Part shown: in pieces, positions 1 through 11,391 of the stretch
Layout: each line of letters starts with the position of its first letter
Numbering within the stretch: position 1 is the stretch's first letter
Assembly: GCA_027489535.1 (NCBI GenBank)
Contig: JAIXZO010000012.1
Coordinates: 122,808-186,807, forward strand
DNA length: 64,000 nucleotides
Direction of reading: 5' to 3'
From: Hyphomicrobiales bacterium
GTDB taxonomy: Bacteria; Pseudomonadota; Alphaproteobacteria; Rhizobiales; Beijerinckiaceae
Program-made: the position numbers and the translations under genes
Notes under the pieces: model-generated
The model's input: the letters and a program-made list of their open reading frames with translations, nothing else
What the model was told of the DNA's origin: nothing
Database searches by the model: none

Positions 1-162
1 CCCGCGCCGCAGCCGGCCTTCGCCCCGCCCCCGCCGCCGGCCTATCAGCAGGCGCCCTATCCGCCGCAGAAGACCTATGATCCGCGCTATGCGCAGGGGC
101 ATCACGGGTACGGGCACAAGAAGCGGAAGTCGTTTCTCGGCGAGATTTTCGATTTCGATTGA
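1..162 (+). CDS. C-terminal end of a proline-rich protein of unknown function (partial)
   Basis: The window opens inside this reading frame, which ends at a TGA at 160-162. The visible 53 residues are rich in Pro, Ala, Gln and Tyr, then turn basic and finish with an acidic/aromatic tail (SFLGEIFDFD). A disordered proline-rich linker before a short conserved tail is common in small cytoplasmic or envelope proteins, but no domain can be identified. The gene converges on gyrB, with two hairpins between them. Confidence 0.6.
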   Translation, partial: PAPQPAFAPPPPPAYQQAPYPPQKTYDPRYAQGHHGYGHKKRKSFLGEIFDFD

Positions 163-182
163 GCGCCGCACGGGATGCGAAA

Positions 183-209
183 ACGGTCGCCCGGGGCTCG
201 GGCGACCGT
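183..209 (-). terminator. Hairpin terminator downstream of gyrB (distal)
   Basis: A perfect 11-bp inverted repeat, ACGGTCGCCCG / CGGGCGACCGT, has a 5-nt loop. Read on the minus strand the stem is followed by TTTT, giving an intrinsic terminator about 70 nt past the gyrB stop. It could also stop plus-strand transcripts of the left-edge gene, though without a T run on that side. Confidence 0.65.
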
Positions 210-221
210 GAATCCATGCTG

Positions 222-269
222 AACAGGGCCCGAAATTCACCTTGAACGATGTGAATTTCGGCCCTTGTT
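222..269. terminator. Long hairpin directly after gyrB stop
   Basis: Two arms, GGGCC(C)GAAATTCAC at 226-240 and GTGAATTTCGGCCC at 251-264, pair with a single bulged C around a 10-nt loop. Weaker pairing extends into flanking AACA/TTGTT. It starts 8 nt beyond the gyrB stop, so it probably acts as the first of two tandem 3'-end hairpins, or as an mRNA-stabilising structure. Confidence 0.55.
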
Positions 270-276
270 TACGACA

Positions 277-2826
<2,550 letters not shown>

Positions 2827-3999
2827 TCAGCGGGGCTCCGCAGGCCAGCGAACCATAGCCGCTATATGCCCCGGCGTCACCTCGAACCGCTCGGAGTCGG
2901 GCGGCAGATCGGCGAAGGCGGCCTGGTCCGCACCAGTCATCCAGACCTGCGATCCGAGCTCGGCGAGGTCGGCGAACAGCGCGCCGCGACGGCGGGGATC
3001 GAGATGGGCCGCGATCTCGTCCAGCAGCACCAGAGGCTTGATGCCGCTCATCGCGGCCACCAGCCTCGCATGGGCTAGCACGAGCCCGATCAGCAGGGCC
3101 TTCTGCTCGCCCGTGGAGGCCCGGTCCGCCGCGATGCCCTTCGGGCCGTGCCGAACGACGAGATCGGAGGCCTGCGGGCCGATGAGCGTGCGGCCGGCGG
3201 CCCGGTCGCGGTTGCGGTTGTCGCGCAGCAGGCCGCGATAGAGGTCTTCCACGTCGACGGCCGGTCGCTGCGCGAGTTCGGCCTCCAGCACACCTTCCAA
3301 GGCCATGTCGGCCCAAGGGAAAGGCGAGGCGTCGTCGCGTGCCGCCGCGATGAGGGCGGCGAGACGACCGGCCGTCTCGAGCCGTGCGGCGGCAACCGCC
3401 GTTCCCGTTTCGGCCACCTCGCGCTCGACCGCGTCGAGCCATGCGGCGTCGGACCGTTCGTCCTCCAACAGGCGGTTGCGTGAACGCAGGGCGCGTTCGA
3501 GCGCGTTGACGCGTGCGCCGTGTTCGGGATCGACGGCCAGCACGAGACGGTCGAGAAAGCGGCGGCGGTCGCCGGCCGAGCCGGTGAACAAGCCGTCGAA
3601 GGCGGGCGTAAGCCAGACCACACGCACATGGTCCGCAAAGGCTGCGGGCGATCCCGCCGTTTCCCCGTCGATGCGGCAGCGCCGTTGCGGGTTCTCTCCC
3701 GGGAGAGCCGGTTCGAGCCCCGCGCCGAGGCGCACGTCGTCGAACGGTCCCGCGAGCGTGGCGGAGACGGCGAAGCCGCCGGAACCGCCCTCACGCGCCA
3801 TCTCGGCCAGATCGACGCGCCGCAGGCCTCGACCGGGCGTGAAGAGCGACAGCGCTTCGAGAATGTTCGTCTTGCCCGCGCCGTTCTCGCCGACAAGCGC
3901 GACGATGCGACCGCCGACGCTGAGGTCGAGGGCGGGATAGGACCGGAAATCGGACAAGATCAGACGCCGCACCGCGACGCCTCGGAAGTCGGAGGTCAT
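2827..3999 (-). CDS. recF: DNA replication and repair protein RecF
   Basis: 390-aa SMC-like ATPase that helps load RecA at single-strand gaps. Visible motifs are Walker A (GENGAGKTNILEA), the ABC signature-like STGEQKALLIGL and Walker B (PLVLLDEIAAHLD). Length is normal for the family. It lies between dnaN and gyrB in the classic dnaA cluster order. The ATG at 3999 gives the expected N-terminus, with the strand that leads into Walker A. Confidence 0.95.
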   Translation of the reverse strand: MTSDFRGVAVRRLILSDFRSYPALDLSVGGRIVALVGENGAGKTNILEALSLFTPGRGLRRVDLAEMAREGGSGGFAVSATLAGPFDDVRLGAGLEPALPGENPQRRCRIDGETAGSPAAFADHVRVVWLTPAFDGLFTGSAGDRRRFLDRLVLAVDPEHGARVNALERALRSRNRLLEDERSDAAWLDAVEREVAETGTAVAAARLETAGRLAALIAAARDDASPFPWADMALEGVLEAELAQRPAVDVEDLYRGLLRDNRNRDRAAGRTLIGPQASDLVVRHGPKGIAADRASTGEQKALLIGLVLAHARLVAAMSGIKPLVLLDEIAAHLDPRRRGALFADLAELGSQVWMTGADQAAFADLPPDSERFEVTPGHIAAMVRWPAEPR

Positions 4000-4087
4000 G
4001 GGGCGTGCTTACCCTCGGGCGGACGGCGAGTCGATGCGGTCCCGACCCGCCCGCCGGCGGGGCGAGACCCCGCGCCGTCGCCGACGA

Positions 4088-5206
4088 TCACACCCGCATG
4101 GGCATGAGGACGTAGAGCGCGCTTGCGCCCTCGCTGTCCTGAATCAGCGTCGGCGAACCGGAATCCGCGAATTTGAAGAGCGCGGTGTCCTTGTCGAGCT
4201 GTCCGGCGATGTCGAGCAGATAGCGGGCGTTGAACCCGATCTCGATCGGCGACGCGTCGTAATCGACCTCGATCTCTTCCGTCGCGGAGCCCGAATCCGG
4301 ATTGGTGACGGACAAGGTCAGGCGGCGGTCGCCCAAAGCCAGCTTCACGGCGCGGCCGCGTTCGGACGAGATCGTCGAAACGCGGTCGACGGCCGACTGG
4401 AACAGGACGCGGTCGACCATCAGCAGCTTGTCGTTGCCGGTGGGAATGACGCGCTGGTAATCCGGGAAGGTGCCGTCGATCAGCTTCGAGGTGAGCACCA
4501 CGGGGCCGAGGGTGAGGCGGATCTTCGACGTCGACAGTTCGATGCCGATTTCGTCGCCTGCCGATTCCGCCAGTTTGAGGATCTCGGCGACCGCCTTGCG
4601 GGGCACGATGACGCCGGGCATGCCCGCGGAAGCCGCGGGCGCGGCCGTTTCGACGCGTGCGAGGCGATGGCCGTCGGTGGCCACGGCGCGCAGCATGGTC
4701 GTGCCGTTCACGTCGATGGTGTGGAGATAGATGCCGTTGAGATAATAGCGGGTCTCTTCGGTCGAAATGGCGAATTGGGCCTTTTCGATCAGGCGGCGAA
4801 GCTCACCCGACGGCATCGCGAAGGAATGCGTCATCTCGCCGGCCGCGAGATCGGGGAAATCGGTGTCCGGCAGCGTCTGCAGCGTAAATCGCGAGCGGCC
4901 GGAGCGGATCGTCATCGTGCCCGATTCGCCTGTGGTCTCGAGCGAGACCTGAGCGCCGTCGGGCAATTTGCGGACGATGTCGTAGAGCGTATGCGCCGGG
5001 ACGGTGGTTGCACCCGCCTGATCGACGTCCGCGCCGAGCGTTTCCGTCACCTCGAGATCGAGGTCGGTCGCCTTCAGGCGCAGGGATCCGTTCTCGGAAC
5101 GGATCAATGCGTTCGAAAGGATCGGAATCGTGTTCCGCCGCTCGACGACGCGGTGGACATGGCCGAGCGACTTCAACAGAGCCGCGCGTTCGACTGTGAC
5201 CTTCAT
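4088..5206 (-). CDS. dnaN: DNA polymerase III beta sliding clamp
   Basis: 372-aa ring-forming processivity clamp of the replicase. The protein starts MKVTVERAALLKSLGHV, the usual N-terminus, and ends with the conserved ALYVLMPMRV tail that forms part of the protein-binding cleft. A much longer in-frame ORF begins at 5377, but those extra 57 residues are low-complexity and have no family counterpart, so the ATG at 5206 was chosen. It follows dnaA by about 200 bp and precedes recF by about 90 bp. Confidence 0.96.
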   Translation of the reverse strand: MKVTVERAALLKSLGHVHRVVERRNTIPILSNALIRSENGSLRLKATDLDLEVTETLGADVDQAGATTVPAHTLYDIVRKLPDGAQVSLETTGESGTMTIRSGRSRFTLQTLPDTDFPDLAAGEMTHSFAMPSGELRRLIEKAQFAISTEETRYYLNGIYLHTIDVNGTTMLRAVATDGHRLARVETAAPAASAGMPGVIVPRKAVAEILKLAESAGDEIGIELSTSKIRLTLGPVVLTSKLIDGTFPDYQRVIPTGNDKLLMVDRVLFQSAVDRVSTISSERGRAVKLALGDRRLTLSVTNPDSGSATEEIEVDYDASPIEIGFNARYLLDIAGQLDKDTALFKFADSGSPTLIQDSEGASALYVLMPMRV

Positions 5207-5405
5207 GGGCCGATCCTGCGACGCTTGGAGTGTCGGGAGCGGGCGGGCGAAAAGCCCGACCGAGGGGCGGGCAGATTGGCAAGCCCGCCGGCCGAGCGCA
5301 AGGGCGGCCGTTGCACTGCAGCGACGGCGGAGCATCGATCCACAGGAAAGCCCGGGCGCGGCCGCCGAAGACCGCAATCGGGCCGGGAAATCCGGCCGAA
5401 AGCGA

Positions 5406-6881
5406 TCAGTCCTGCAGCATGCGCTTGAGCAGCTCGATGTCCTCGCGCAGGGAGAGATCGGCCGTCGAGGCGTTCTCGATCTTGCGCACCGCGTGCAGCA
5501 CCGTGGTGTGGTCGCGTCCGCCGAAGCGTCGGCCGATTTCCGGCAGCGAGCGCAGCGTCAGCACCTTCGAGAGGTACATCGCGACCTGCCGGGGCTTTAC
5601 GACGCCTGCAGACCGGCGGGACGAGAGGATGTCCGCGCGGCTCACATTGTAATGCGTGGCCACGAGCTTCTGGATGTCCTCGATCTTGACCTTTTTCGGC
5701 TCGCGCGAGCGCACCAGATCGCGGATCGCGGTCTCTGCCGCTTCGACCGTAAGCGGGCCGCCCGTCAGCGTGGTGTGGGCGAGGAGGCGGTTGACCGCGC
5801 CGTCGAGGTCCCGACCGTTCGTGACGATCGATTTGGCAACGAAGGACACCACCGTCGGGCTCACCTCGAAGGTGGGCTGATGCGTGCGCGCCGCCTCGAT
5901 GCGGGCTTCGATGATCTTGATGCGCAGTGCTTCGTCGAGCGCGCCCATCTCGACCACGAGGCCTCCGGCGAGGCGGGAGCGGACGCGCTCGTCCAAGCTC
6001 TCGAGATCGCCCGGCGGACGATCGGACGCCACGACGACCTGACGGCCGGCATCCACCAGCGCGTTGATGGTGTGGCAGAATTCCTGCTGGATCGACTTGC
6101 CCTGCAGGAACTGCACGTCGTCGATAACCAGAAGATCGATGCCGCGGAGCCGCTCCTTGAACGCAAGGGCGTTCTGGGACTTCAGCGCCGTGACGAAGTC
6201 GTACATGAAGCGGTCGGCGGTCAGATAGATCGCGCGGCGTCCGGCGGCCATGACCTCGTGACCGACCGCGTGAAGCAGGTGGGTCTTGCCGAGGCCGACG
6301 GCGGCGTGGACGTAGAGCGGATTGTAGAGCGGGGCCGTGCCCGGCTCGATCCGCGCCACGCGTTCCGCGGCGGCGTGGGCCAGCGCGTTCGAGCGGCCGA
6401 CGAGGAAGCTGGAAAAGGTGAGGCGACGGTCTAGCGGGGAGCCGGACAGACCGTCCGCATCATGAGCGGCCCGTTCCGCGGCACGCGCCTGATCGGCTGT
6501 CGGCTTGGCGTTGCGCGGCTCGACGGCGGCGTCGGACCCCGCAGCCTGCGGGGGACGCGCCTGGGTCCGCTGGGCGGTGCCGCGCACCGAAAGCGTGATC
6601 TGCGCGATGCCGGCGAGTTCGTCCGTCACGAGTTGGCGGACGCGGTCGACGTAATGCGACTGGATCCAGCTCTTCAGGAAGCGCGTGGGAACGGAGAGGT
6701 GGGCGGTGCCTTCCGACACGCCGACCAGATCGAGCCGGCCGAACCAGCTGGAATAGACGTCCTCGCCCAATTCCGCGCGAAGGCGGCGGCGGACGCGGTC
6801 CCAAGCCTCGGCCCATTCGGAGACCGGGGTTTGTTGGGGTGCGGGCGAACCGGCATCCTCGAAAGCCGAAGACTGAAACAT
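5406..6881 (-). CDS. dnaA: Chromosomal replication initiator DnaA
   Basis: 491-aa AAA+ initiator that binds DnaA boxes and opens oriC. The N-terminal interaction domain begins with [13 protein letters not shown], followed by a variable linker. The AAA+ core has Walker A ([12 protein letters not shown]) and Walker B ([13 protein letters not shown]). C-terminal domain IV carries the box-recognition helix region [16 protein letters not shown]. It is the first gene of the replication cluster. Upstream lies a long non-coding gap to rpsT containing several GANTC (CcrM) sites, in line with cell-cycle control of dnaA in other alphaproteobacteria. Confidence 0.97.
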   Translation of the reverse strand: MFQSSAFEDAGSPAPQQTPVSEWAEAWDRVRRRLRAELGEDVYSSWFGRLDLVGVSEGTAHLSVPTRFLKSWIQSHYVDRVRQLVTDELAGIAQITLSVRGTAQRTQARPPQAAGSDAAVEPRNAKPTADQARAAERAAHDADGLSGSPLDRRLTFSSFLVGRSNALAHAAAERVARIEPGTAPLYNPLYVHAAVGLGKTHLLHAVGHEVMAAGRRAIYLTADRFMYDFVTALKSQNALAFKERLRGIDLLVIDDVQFLQGKSIQQEFCHTINALVDAGRQVVVASDRPPGDLESLDERVRSRLAGGLVVEMGALDEALRIKIIEARIEAARTHQPTFEVSPTVVSFVAKSIVTNGRDLDGAVNRLLAHTTLTGGPLTVEAAETAIRDLVRSREPKKVKIEDIQKLVATHYNVSRADILSSRRSAGVVKPRQVAMYLSKVLTLRSLPEIGRRFGGRDHTTVLHAVRKIENASTADLSLREDIELLKRMLQD

Positions 6882-7203
6882 GAAAATACTCGTCGGAAGC
6901 GGTCGGCGTGGCTCGATCGTCGCGATCGGGCCGGGCGGTCGTCAAATACCAGTCGGGATTACAGACCCGATCCGCGCCCCATGCCGCATGTCTCCGCAGG
7001 GGGGCTCATTCCGTAAAGGCAATGCCGTCTCTTGGAAAAATCCGACCCGGCCATCGTCATCGTCCCCTTTGTCCCATCAGTCGCCGTGAAAAAGCGCCTG
7101 AGCGCATCCTTCACGAGGCGTCGTCGGCCGCTTTCGTGCGAAGCAACGCTGCACGCTCGACGCAACCGTTCCAAGTTTCTTGCTCGACAAACGCAAGGCG
7201 TTG

Positions 7204-7224
7204 CATGACTCGACGAGAGTCATG
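7204..7224. repeat. Inverted repeat containing two GANTC sites
   Basis: CATGACTC and GAGTCATG are perfect 8-bp arms around the 5-nt spacer GACGA. Each arm contains a GANTC site (GACTC, GAGTC), the target of the alphaproteobacterial cell-cycle methylase CcrM. It lies about 320 bp upstream of dnaA. Confidence 0.6.
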
Positions 7225-7707
7225 TTTTCAGGGCCCCATCGGTGTGAGGTGCCCTTGCGCCCGGTTGTTTGCTGGCATCTCGAGAGAGCCTCTCAAGACG
7301 CTCGGACCTTACACAGAGGCCCTCCGCGAGGCAACGCGGACTCGGTCTCCGGAACCCGTCGATCCCGACAGGAGCGCCCATTCCGACGTTGCGCCGGACC
7401 TAACTCATGCGTGCAAGACGTTGTTCAAGTTAGCGATTCCTTAACGCAGCCTTGGCCGCGAAATTTTTCAAAATATTTGGGCTTGACTCGACCCGTCGGC
7501 AGCTTGCCCGACGCCCTCCTGCGAGCTTCCGCCGTCTTACCCCGTAACCGTTTGTAAAACATGAAGAAAATCTGCGCAGCTTACGCTGTCTCCGACCGCT
7601 GCCGGAGCTCGCTTCAGGGTCTCGGAGTCAAGCGGAAAAGCACGCTTTTTGAACCGATATTCATGCGTGTGGAACCGGGATGGGCGGCTTGGAATGCGGG
7701 CAAGAAA

Positions 7708-7734
7708 AAACCCGGCGGGAGACCCGCCGGGTTT
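7708..7734 (-). terminator. Intrinsic terminator of rpsT
   Basis: A 12-bp perfect stem, AAACCCGGCGGG / CCCGCCGGGTTT, has a 3-nt loop. On the minus strand it is followed by further T residues (TTT from 7705-7707). It begins 28 nt after the rpsT stop codon. Confidence 0.9.
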
Positions 7735-7761
7735 GAATACAACCATCGATTGAGCGGCTGA

Positions 7762-8028
7762 TCAGGCCGTGAGAGCCTTCACCGCGCGGGTCATGCGCGA
7801 GACCTTCCGAGAGGCCGTGTTCTTGTGCACCACGCCGAGCTGGGCGGCGCGCATCAGAACGGGACCGGCCTCCTTCAGCGCGGCCGACGCCGCGGCGGCG
7901 TCGCCCTGGCGCAGCGCCTCTTCGACCTTCTTGACGAAGGTACGCATGCGCGAGCGGCGCGCACGGTTGACGGCGGTGCGCCGTTCGATTTTGCGGGTCG
8001 CCTTCTTGGCGGAGGTCGTATTCGCCAT
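7762..8028 (-). CDS. rpsT: 30S ribosomal protein S20
   Basis: 88-aa basic protein that binds 16S rRNA early in 30S assembly. The start [17 protein letters not shown] and the central [16 protein letters not shown] are characteristic of bS20, as is the C-terminal [19 protein letters not shown]. It is a monocistronic unit with a strong promoter at 8133-8161 and a terminator at 7708-7734. The leader of roughly 100 nt leaves room for translational control, which is known for S20 in other bacteria. Confidence 0.96.
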   Translation of the reverse strand: MANTTSAKKATRKIERRTAVNRARRSRMRTFVKKVEEALRQGDAAAASAALKEAGPVLMRAAQLGVVHKNTASRKVSRMTRAVKALTA

Positions 8029-8132
8029 CGTTGTCCCCGTACGCCCGGGCGGCCTGAGCGGCCCGTCGGCGTCACTGTGTGTAAGGGTTGGTCGGCACGC
8101 CCGTCGTGGACGCAGCCGTTCATGAGGCCGGG

Positions 8133-8161
8133 CTTATAGCCGCCGTACCGAAGACCGTCAA
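8133..8161 (-). promoter_or_regulatory. Strong sigma-70-type promoter of rpsT
   Basis: Minus-strand TTGACG (8156-8161) and TATAAG (8133-8138) are separated by exactly 17 nt. Both hexamers are near consensus. Transcription would start near 8126 and give a leader of about 98 nt. Confidence 0.75.
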
Positions 8162-8171
8162 TGCGCCGCGG

Positions 8172-8960
8172 TCAAAAGAGTCCGACGACGAAGGCATGAA
8201 GCGGATTTTTCGGATCGGACGCCATGCGCAGCGCCACGAGAATGCACATCACCACCAGCGCGGGCTGGATCAGGCGCGCCCCGTGGCGCATGGCGAGGCG
8301 CGAGCCGACCTGCGCGCCCATCCATGCGAACACGCCCATCGCAAGCCCCACGGCCCACACGACGGCCCCGCTCGCGATGAAGAAGGCGAGCGACGCCGCG
8401 TTGCTGGCGAAGTTCAGGAGCTTCGTCTGCGCCGTGGCCGCGACGACGCCGAGCCCCAGCAGGGCCACGCTCCCGGCCATGTAGAACGACCCCGCCCCGG
8501 GGCCGAAGAAGCCGTCGTAGAAGCCCACGAAGGGTACGAACAGCAGCCCGAAGACGAGCGGCGTGACGCGCCGCCGCGCCGCTTGGTCCGACATCTTCGG
8601 CGAGAGACCGAAATAGAGCGCCGCGGCGACCAGCAGGACGGGTACGACGGTGAGCAGGACGTCGTTCGGCAATCTCTGAACGGCGAAGGCGCCGACCACC
8701 GAGGCGAGCGCGCCGGAGGCCGCGAGGGGCAGCGAGCGCCGCCACTCGATCCGCCCCGCCCGTGCGAAGGCCAAGGTGGCCGAGCCGCTGCCGAAGGTGC
8801 CCTGCAGCTTGTTCGTGGCCACCGCCGTCGCCGGATCGAAGCCTACGAGGAGGAGAGCGGGCACCGTGATCAGGCCGCCGCCGCCGGCGATCGCGTCCAC
8901 GCAGCCCGCGACGAAGGCGACCGCGGCGAGCAGCGCGAGGACGTCGTATCCGAACTCCAT
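8172..8960 (-). CDS. Sulfite exporter TauE/SafE family permease
   Basis: 262-aa integral membrane protein with about eight hydrophobic segments. The family hallmarks are visible: AGCVDAIAGGGGLITVPALL near the N-terminus and the second-repeat counterpart YDGFFGPGAGSFYM. TauE/SafE proteins export or import small sulfonates, sulfoacetate or organic anions, but the substrate cannot be told here. Its ATG overlaps the stop of the upstream enoyl-CoA hydratase by one base (TGATG), implying translational coupling. Confidence 0.88.
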   Translation of the reverse strand: MEFGYDVLALLAAVAFVAGCVDAIAGGGGLITVPALLLVGFDPATAVATNKLQGTFGSGSATLAFARAGRIEWRRSLPLAASGALASVVGAFAVQRLPNDVLLTVVPVLLVAAALYFGLSPKMSDQAARRRVTPLVFGLLFVPFVGFYDGFFGPGAGSFYMAGSVALLGLGVVAATAQTKLLNFASNAASLAFFIASGAVVWAVGLAMGVFAWMGAQVGSRLAMRHGARLIQPALVVMCILVALRMASDPKNPLHAFVVGLF

Positions 8961-9733
8961 CAGCGGTTCTTGAACTCCGGCTTCCGCTTTTCGACGAAGG
9001 CCGACATGCCTTCCTTCTGGTCGGCGGTGGCGAACATGGCGTGGAAGACGCGGCGCTCGAAGCGGATGCCCTCGGCCAGCGTGGTCTCGTAGGAGCGGTT
9101 GACGCTTTCCTTGGTCATCATGGCGATGGGCAGCGACATGCCCGCGATGGCGGCCGCGGTCTTCATCGCCTCCTCGAGCAGATCGGCCGCCGGGATCACG
9201 CGGGAGACGAGGCCCGCGCGCTCGGCTTCCGCCGCGTCCATCATGCGGCCGGTGGGGCACATCTCCATGGCCTTGGCCTTGCCGACGAAGCGGGTGAGCC
9301 GCTGCGTGCCGCCCGCGCCGGGCATGACGCCGAGCTTGATCTCCGGCTGCCCGAACTTTGCCGTGTCGGCGGCAAGGACGAAGTCGCACATCATGGCGAG
9401 TTCGCAGCCGCCGCCGAGCGCAAAGCCGGCCACCGCGGCGATGATCGGCTTGCGGCGATTGCCGACGCGGTCCCAGGAGGTGATGAAGTCGTCGAGATAG
9501 GTCGAGGGATAAGAGAGGCCGCTCATCTCCTTGATGTCGGCGCCGGCGGCGAAGGCCTTCTCGGATCCCGTAATCACGACGCAGCCGATGCAGGCATCGG
9601 CCTCGAACCCGTCCAGCGCCACGTTCAGCTCCGCGATCAGCTGCGCGTTGAGCGCGTTCAGAGCCTGCGGGCGGTTGAGCGTGACGAGCCCGACCCGGCC
9701 CCGCGTCTCGACGATGATGGTCTCGTAGGCCAT
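8960..9733 (-). CDS. Enoyl-CoA hydratase (crotonase family)
   Basis: 257-aa crotonase-fold enzyme that hydrates trans-2-enoyl-CoA in fatty-acid beta-oxidation. The oxyanion-hole segment ([11 protein letters not shown]) and the second catalytic stretch ([18 protein letters not shown], then [12 protein letters not shown]) with the two usual glutamates are present. The ATG at 9733 was chosen because AGGGGAGG lies 5-6 nt upstream; an in-frame start at 9778 has no such signal. It is probably the short-chain EchA type often found near dnaA in Hyphomicrobiales. A 12-bp palindrome lies about 50 nt upstream. Confidence 0.93.
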   Translation of the reverse strand: MAYETIIVETRGRVGLVTLNRPQALNALNAQLIAELNVALDGFEADACIGCVVITGSEKAFAAGADIKEMSGLSYPSTYLDDFITSWDRVGNRRKPIIAAVAGFALGGGCELAMMCDFVLAADTAKFGQPEIKLGVMPGAGGTQRLTRFVGKAKAMEMCPTGRMMDAAEAERAGLVSRVIPAADLLEEAMKTAAAIAGMSLPIAMMTKESVNRSYETTLAEGIRFERRVFHAMFATADQKEGMSAFVEKRKPEFKNR

Positions 9734-9781
9734 GGCGTCCTCCCCTCGGATGTCTTCATCGAGAGCTATCGGAGGCACGGC

Positions 9782-9793
9782 CGTTGATCAACG
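9782..9793. repeat. 12-bp perfect palindrome upstream of the enoyl-CoA hydratase gene
   Basis: CGTTGATCAACG is self-complementary and lies 49-60 nt upstream of the hydratase ATG, where an operator would be expected. No regulator is assigned. Confidence 0.3.
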
Positions 9794-9948
9794 CTCCAGG
9801 GGAATGACCAAGTCTCGATGATGTGTACCGCCAAGTGGTAAGCTGGCGTAATTTCCGATGAAAAATCCTTTGATTGCACGGCTCGGTTTATGGCGGTGCC
9901 GCCCCGGCAGGGTGCAGACTCTTCGGGAGAGCCGGTGGAGACCCCCTC

Positions 9949-10413
9949 ATGGATTGGACAAAAAAGCTTCCGACGCTGTCTGCGAAAGAGATAGGCAATC
10001 TGGCAGAAAACGCCGGCAAAAAGGCCGACACCGATCCAAAGGCTCGGGAGCTTTTGGATCTGATCCTTGCATCTGGCCGGCTCGCCGCTCCGACCGAGAA
10101 CGTTCGACTGGATGATGCGGTCGGAAAAGCGATGGAAGCGATCATCTTTTCTCGTGTCGGCAAATCGGCCGCTCTTGCAGCCGTGCGGGCGGGCATCCCG
10201 GCGTTGGCCGGCGTCGATCCTCTTCTGCAGGCCGAACTTGGGAATGTTTACGGCCCCGGGAACGAGGCCACGAGCCAAGCCGGATATCTCGTGAACAATA
10301 TGATGGGGCAGGAAGGATACATCGAAGACGGCTCCGCGCGCATGCCGTCGGGATGCGTCGCGAAGACAGGGAAAATTTTTCGTCTCAGAACGGCCGGCGA
10401 CCCGAAACGATGA
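9949..10413 (+). CDS. Conserved-looking hypothetical protein, 154 aa
   Basis: No family is recognised. The protein is largely helical, has no signal peptide or membrane segment, and holds a single Cys near the C-terminus (SGCVAKTGKIFRL). The ATG at 9949 was chosen because GGTGGAG sits 8 nt upstream; longer in-frame starts at 9874 read into low-quality sequence. Base composition appears less GC-rich than the flanking housekeeping genes. It runs convergently into mutM, with only 4 nt between the stop codons. It could be an acquired gene. Confidence 0.6.
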   Translation: MDWTKKLPTLSAKEIGNLAENAGKKADTDPKARELLDLILASGRLAAPTENVRLDDAVGKAMEAIIFSRVGKSAALAAVRAGIPALAGVDPLLQAELGNVYGPGNEATSQAGYLVNNMMGQEGYIEDGSARMPSGCVAKTGKIFRLRTAGDPKR

Positions 10414-10417
10414 ACAG

Positions 10418-11302
10418 CTACCGCTGGCACTCCCCGCAGTAGAAGGTCGAGCGGCCCGATTGGACGATGCGGCGGATGACGCCGTTGCAGGCGGGGTTGG
10501 TGCAGGGCTCGGCTTCGCGGCCATAGGCCTTGAAGGCGTGCTGGAAGTAGCCCAGCGAGCCGTCGGTATGGGCGTAATCGCGCAGGGTCGAACCGCCGGC
10601 CGCGACGGCCTCCTCGAGCACGTCGCGGATCACGACGGCGAGGCGCTCGGCGCGTGCGGTGGGGCCGCCGTCCTTTTTTGCGAGCGTGCCGGCCGCCCGG
10701 TTCGGCGAGAGGCCGGCGCGGTGCAGCGCCTCGCAGACATAAATGTTGCCGAGGCCCGCCACGAGTGTTTGGTCGAGCAGCGCCGCTTTCAGCGGGGCGC
10801 TCTTGCCTGCGAACATCCGCGCCAAGGCCGCGCCGTCCAGAGCGTTGCCCAACGGCTCGATGCCGATACGTGCGAAGAGGGGGTGCTCAGGCAGCGTCGC
10901 GCGCTCGATCAGCGTCATGAAGCCGAAGCGCCGCGCGTCGTTGTAGGTGATGCGCGCACCGCCTTCGAGATGGAACACGACATGGTCATGCGTGTCGTTT
11001 GCGCTGGCCGCGTAGAGGAATTCGCCGGGGACGAGGGCTGCGCCGTCCGGCTGTTCCACCGTGAAGCGGCCGGTCATTCCGAGATGCATCACGAGCACGT
11101 AGCCCGAATCGAGATCGGCCAAAAGATATTTGGCCCGGCGGCTCAGCGCGTTCACGCGGCGCCCGGTCAACCGCTCGACGAAGCGGTCGGGGAAGGGGAA
11201 TCGGAGGTTGCTCCGGCGCTGCTCGACGCGGGCGATCACCGCGCCCGCCATGGCGGGTTCGAGACCGCGGCGTACCGTTTCGACCTCGGGAAGTTCGGGC
11301 AT
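10418..11302 (-). CDS. mutM: Formamidopyrimidine-DNA glycosylase (Fpg)
   Basis: 294-aa bifunctional glycosylase/AP lyase that removes 8-oxoguanine and ring-opened purines. After Met removal the N-terminal Pro-Glu ([13 protein letters not shown]) supplies the catalytic residues. HLGMTGRF and the H2TH region are present. The C-terminal zinc finger CTNPACNG...YCGECQR has all four cysteines. The ATG at 11302 fits the invariant N-terminus; an in-frame start at 11335 would add an 11-residue leader that blocks catalysis. It is divergent from ubiE, as in many Hyphomicrobiales. Confidence 0.96.
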   Translation of the reverse strand: MPELPEVETVRRGLEPAMAGAVIARVEQRRSNLRFPFPDRFVERLTGRRVNALSRRAKYLLADLDSGYVLVMHLGMTGRFTVEQPDGAALVPGEFLYAASANDTHDHVVFHLEGGARITYNDARRFGFMTLIERATLPEHPLFARIGIEPLGNALDGAALARMFAGKSAPLKAALLDQTLVAGLGNIYVCEALHRAGLSPNRAAGTLAKKDGGPTARAERLAVVIRDVLEEAVAAGGSTLRDYAHTDGSLGYFQHAFKAYGREAEPCTNPACNGVIRRIVQSGRSTFYCGECQR

Positions 11303-11391
11303 CGCGGGCTGTTCTCCTGTGACCGCGCGGGACATAGCGGTTCGCCGCGTTGCACGCTATGGTCCCGCCGCATCGGCGCGAAGGGCAAGGC

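Larger units (their letters stand above)
6882..7761. other. 880-bp intergenic region between dnaA and rpsT (possible regulatory or origin region)
   Basis: No convincing gene is seen here. Six GANTC sites occur (7207, 7217, 7339, 7435, 7485, 7625). The first two form an 8-bp inverted repeat, CATGACTC/GAGTCATG at 7204-7224. An AT-rich patch lies at about 7459-7481. The rpsT terminator occupies the end near 7708-7734. I found no canonical DnaA box (TTATCCACA or close), so an oriC assignment is only a possibility from its location beside dnaA. Confidence 0.5.

Noticed and set aside
5378..5400. GGCCGG-gaaat-CCGGCC hairpin after dnaA as a terminator
   Set aside because: The stem is only 6 bp and no T run follows on the minus strand; dnaA and dnaN are probably partly co-transcribed.
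6882..7761. Firm oriC call next to dnaA
   Set aside because: No canonical or near-canonical DnaA box cluster could be found by eye; TTACACAG and similar strings have too many mismatches. Kept only as a possible region.
7561..7761. 66-aa ORF on the plus strand between dnaA and rpsT
   Set aside because: It runs straight through the rpsT terminator hairpin and has no ribosome-binding site or recognisable features.
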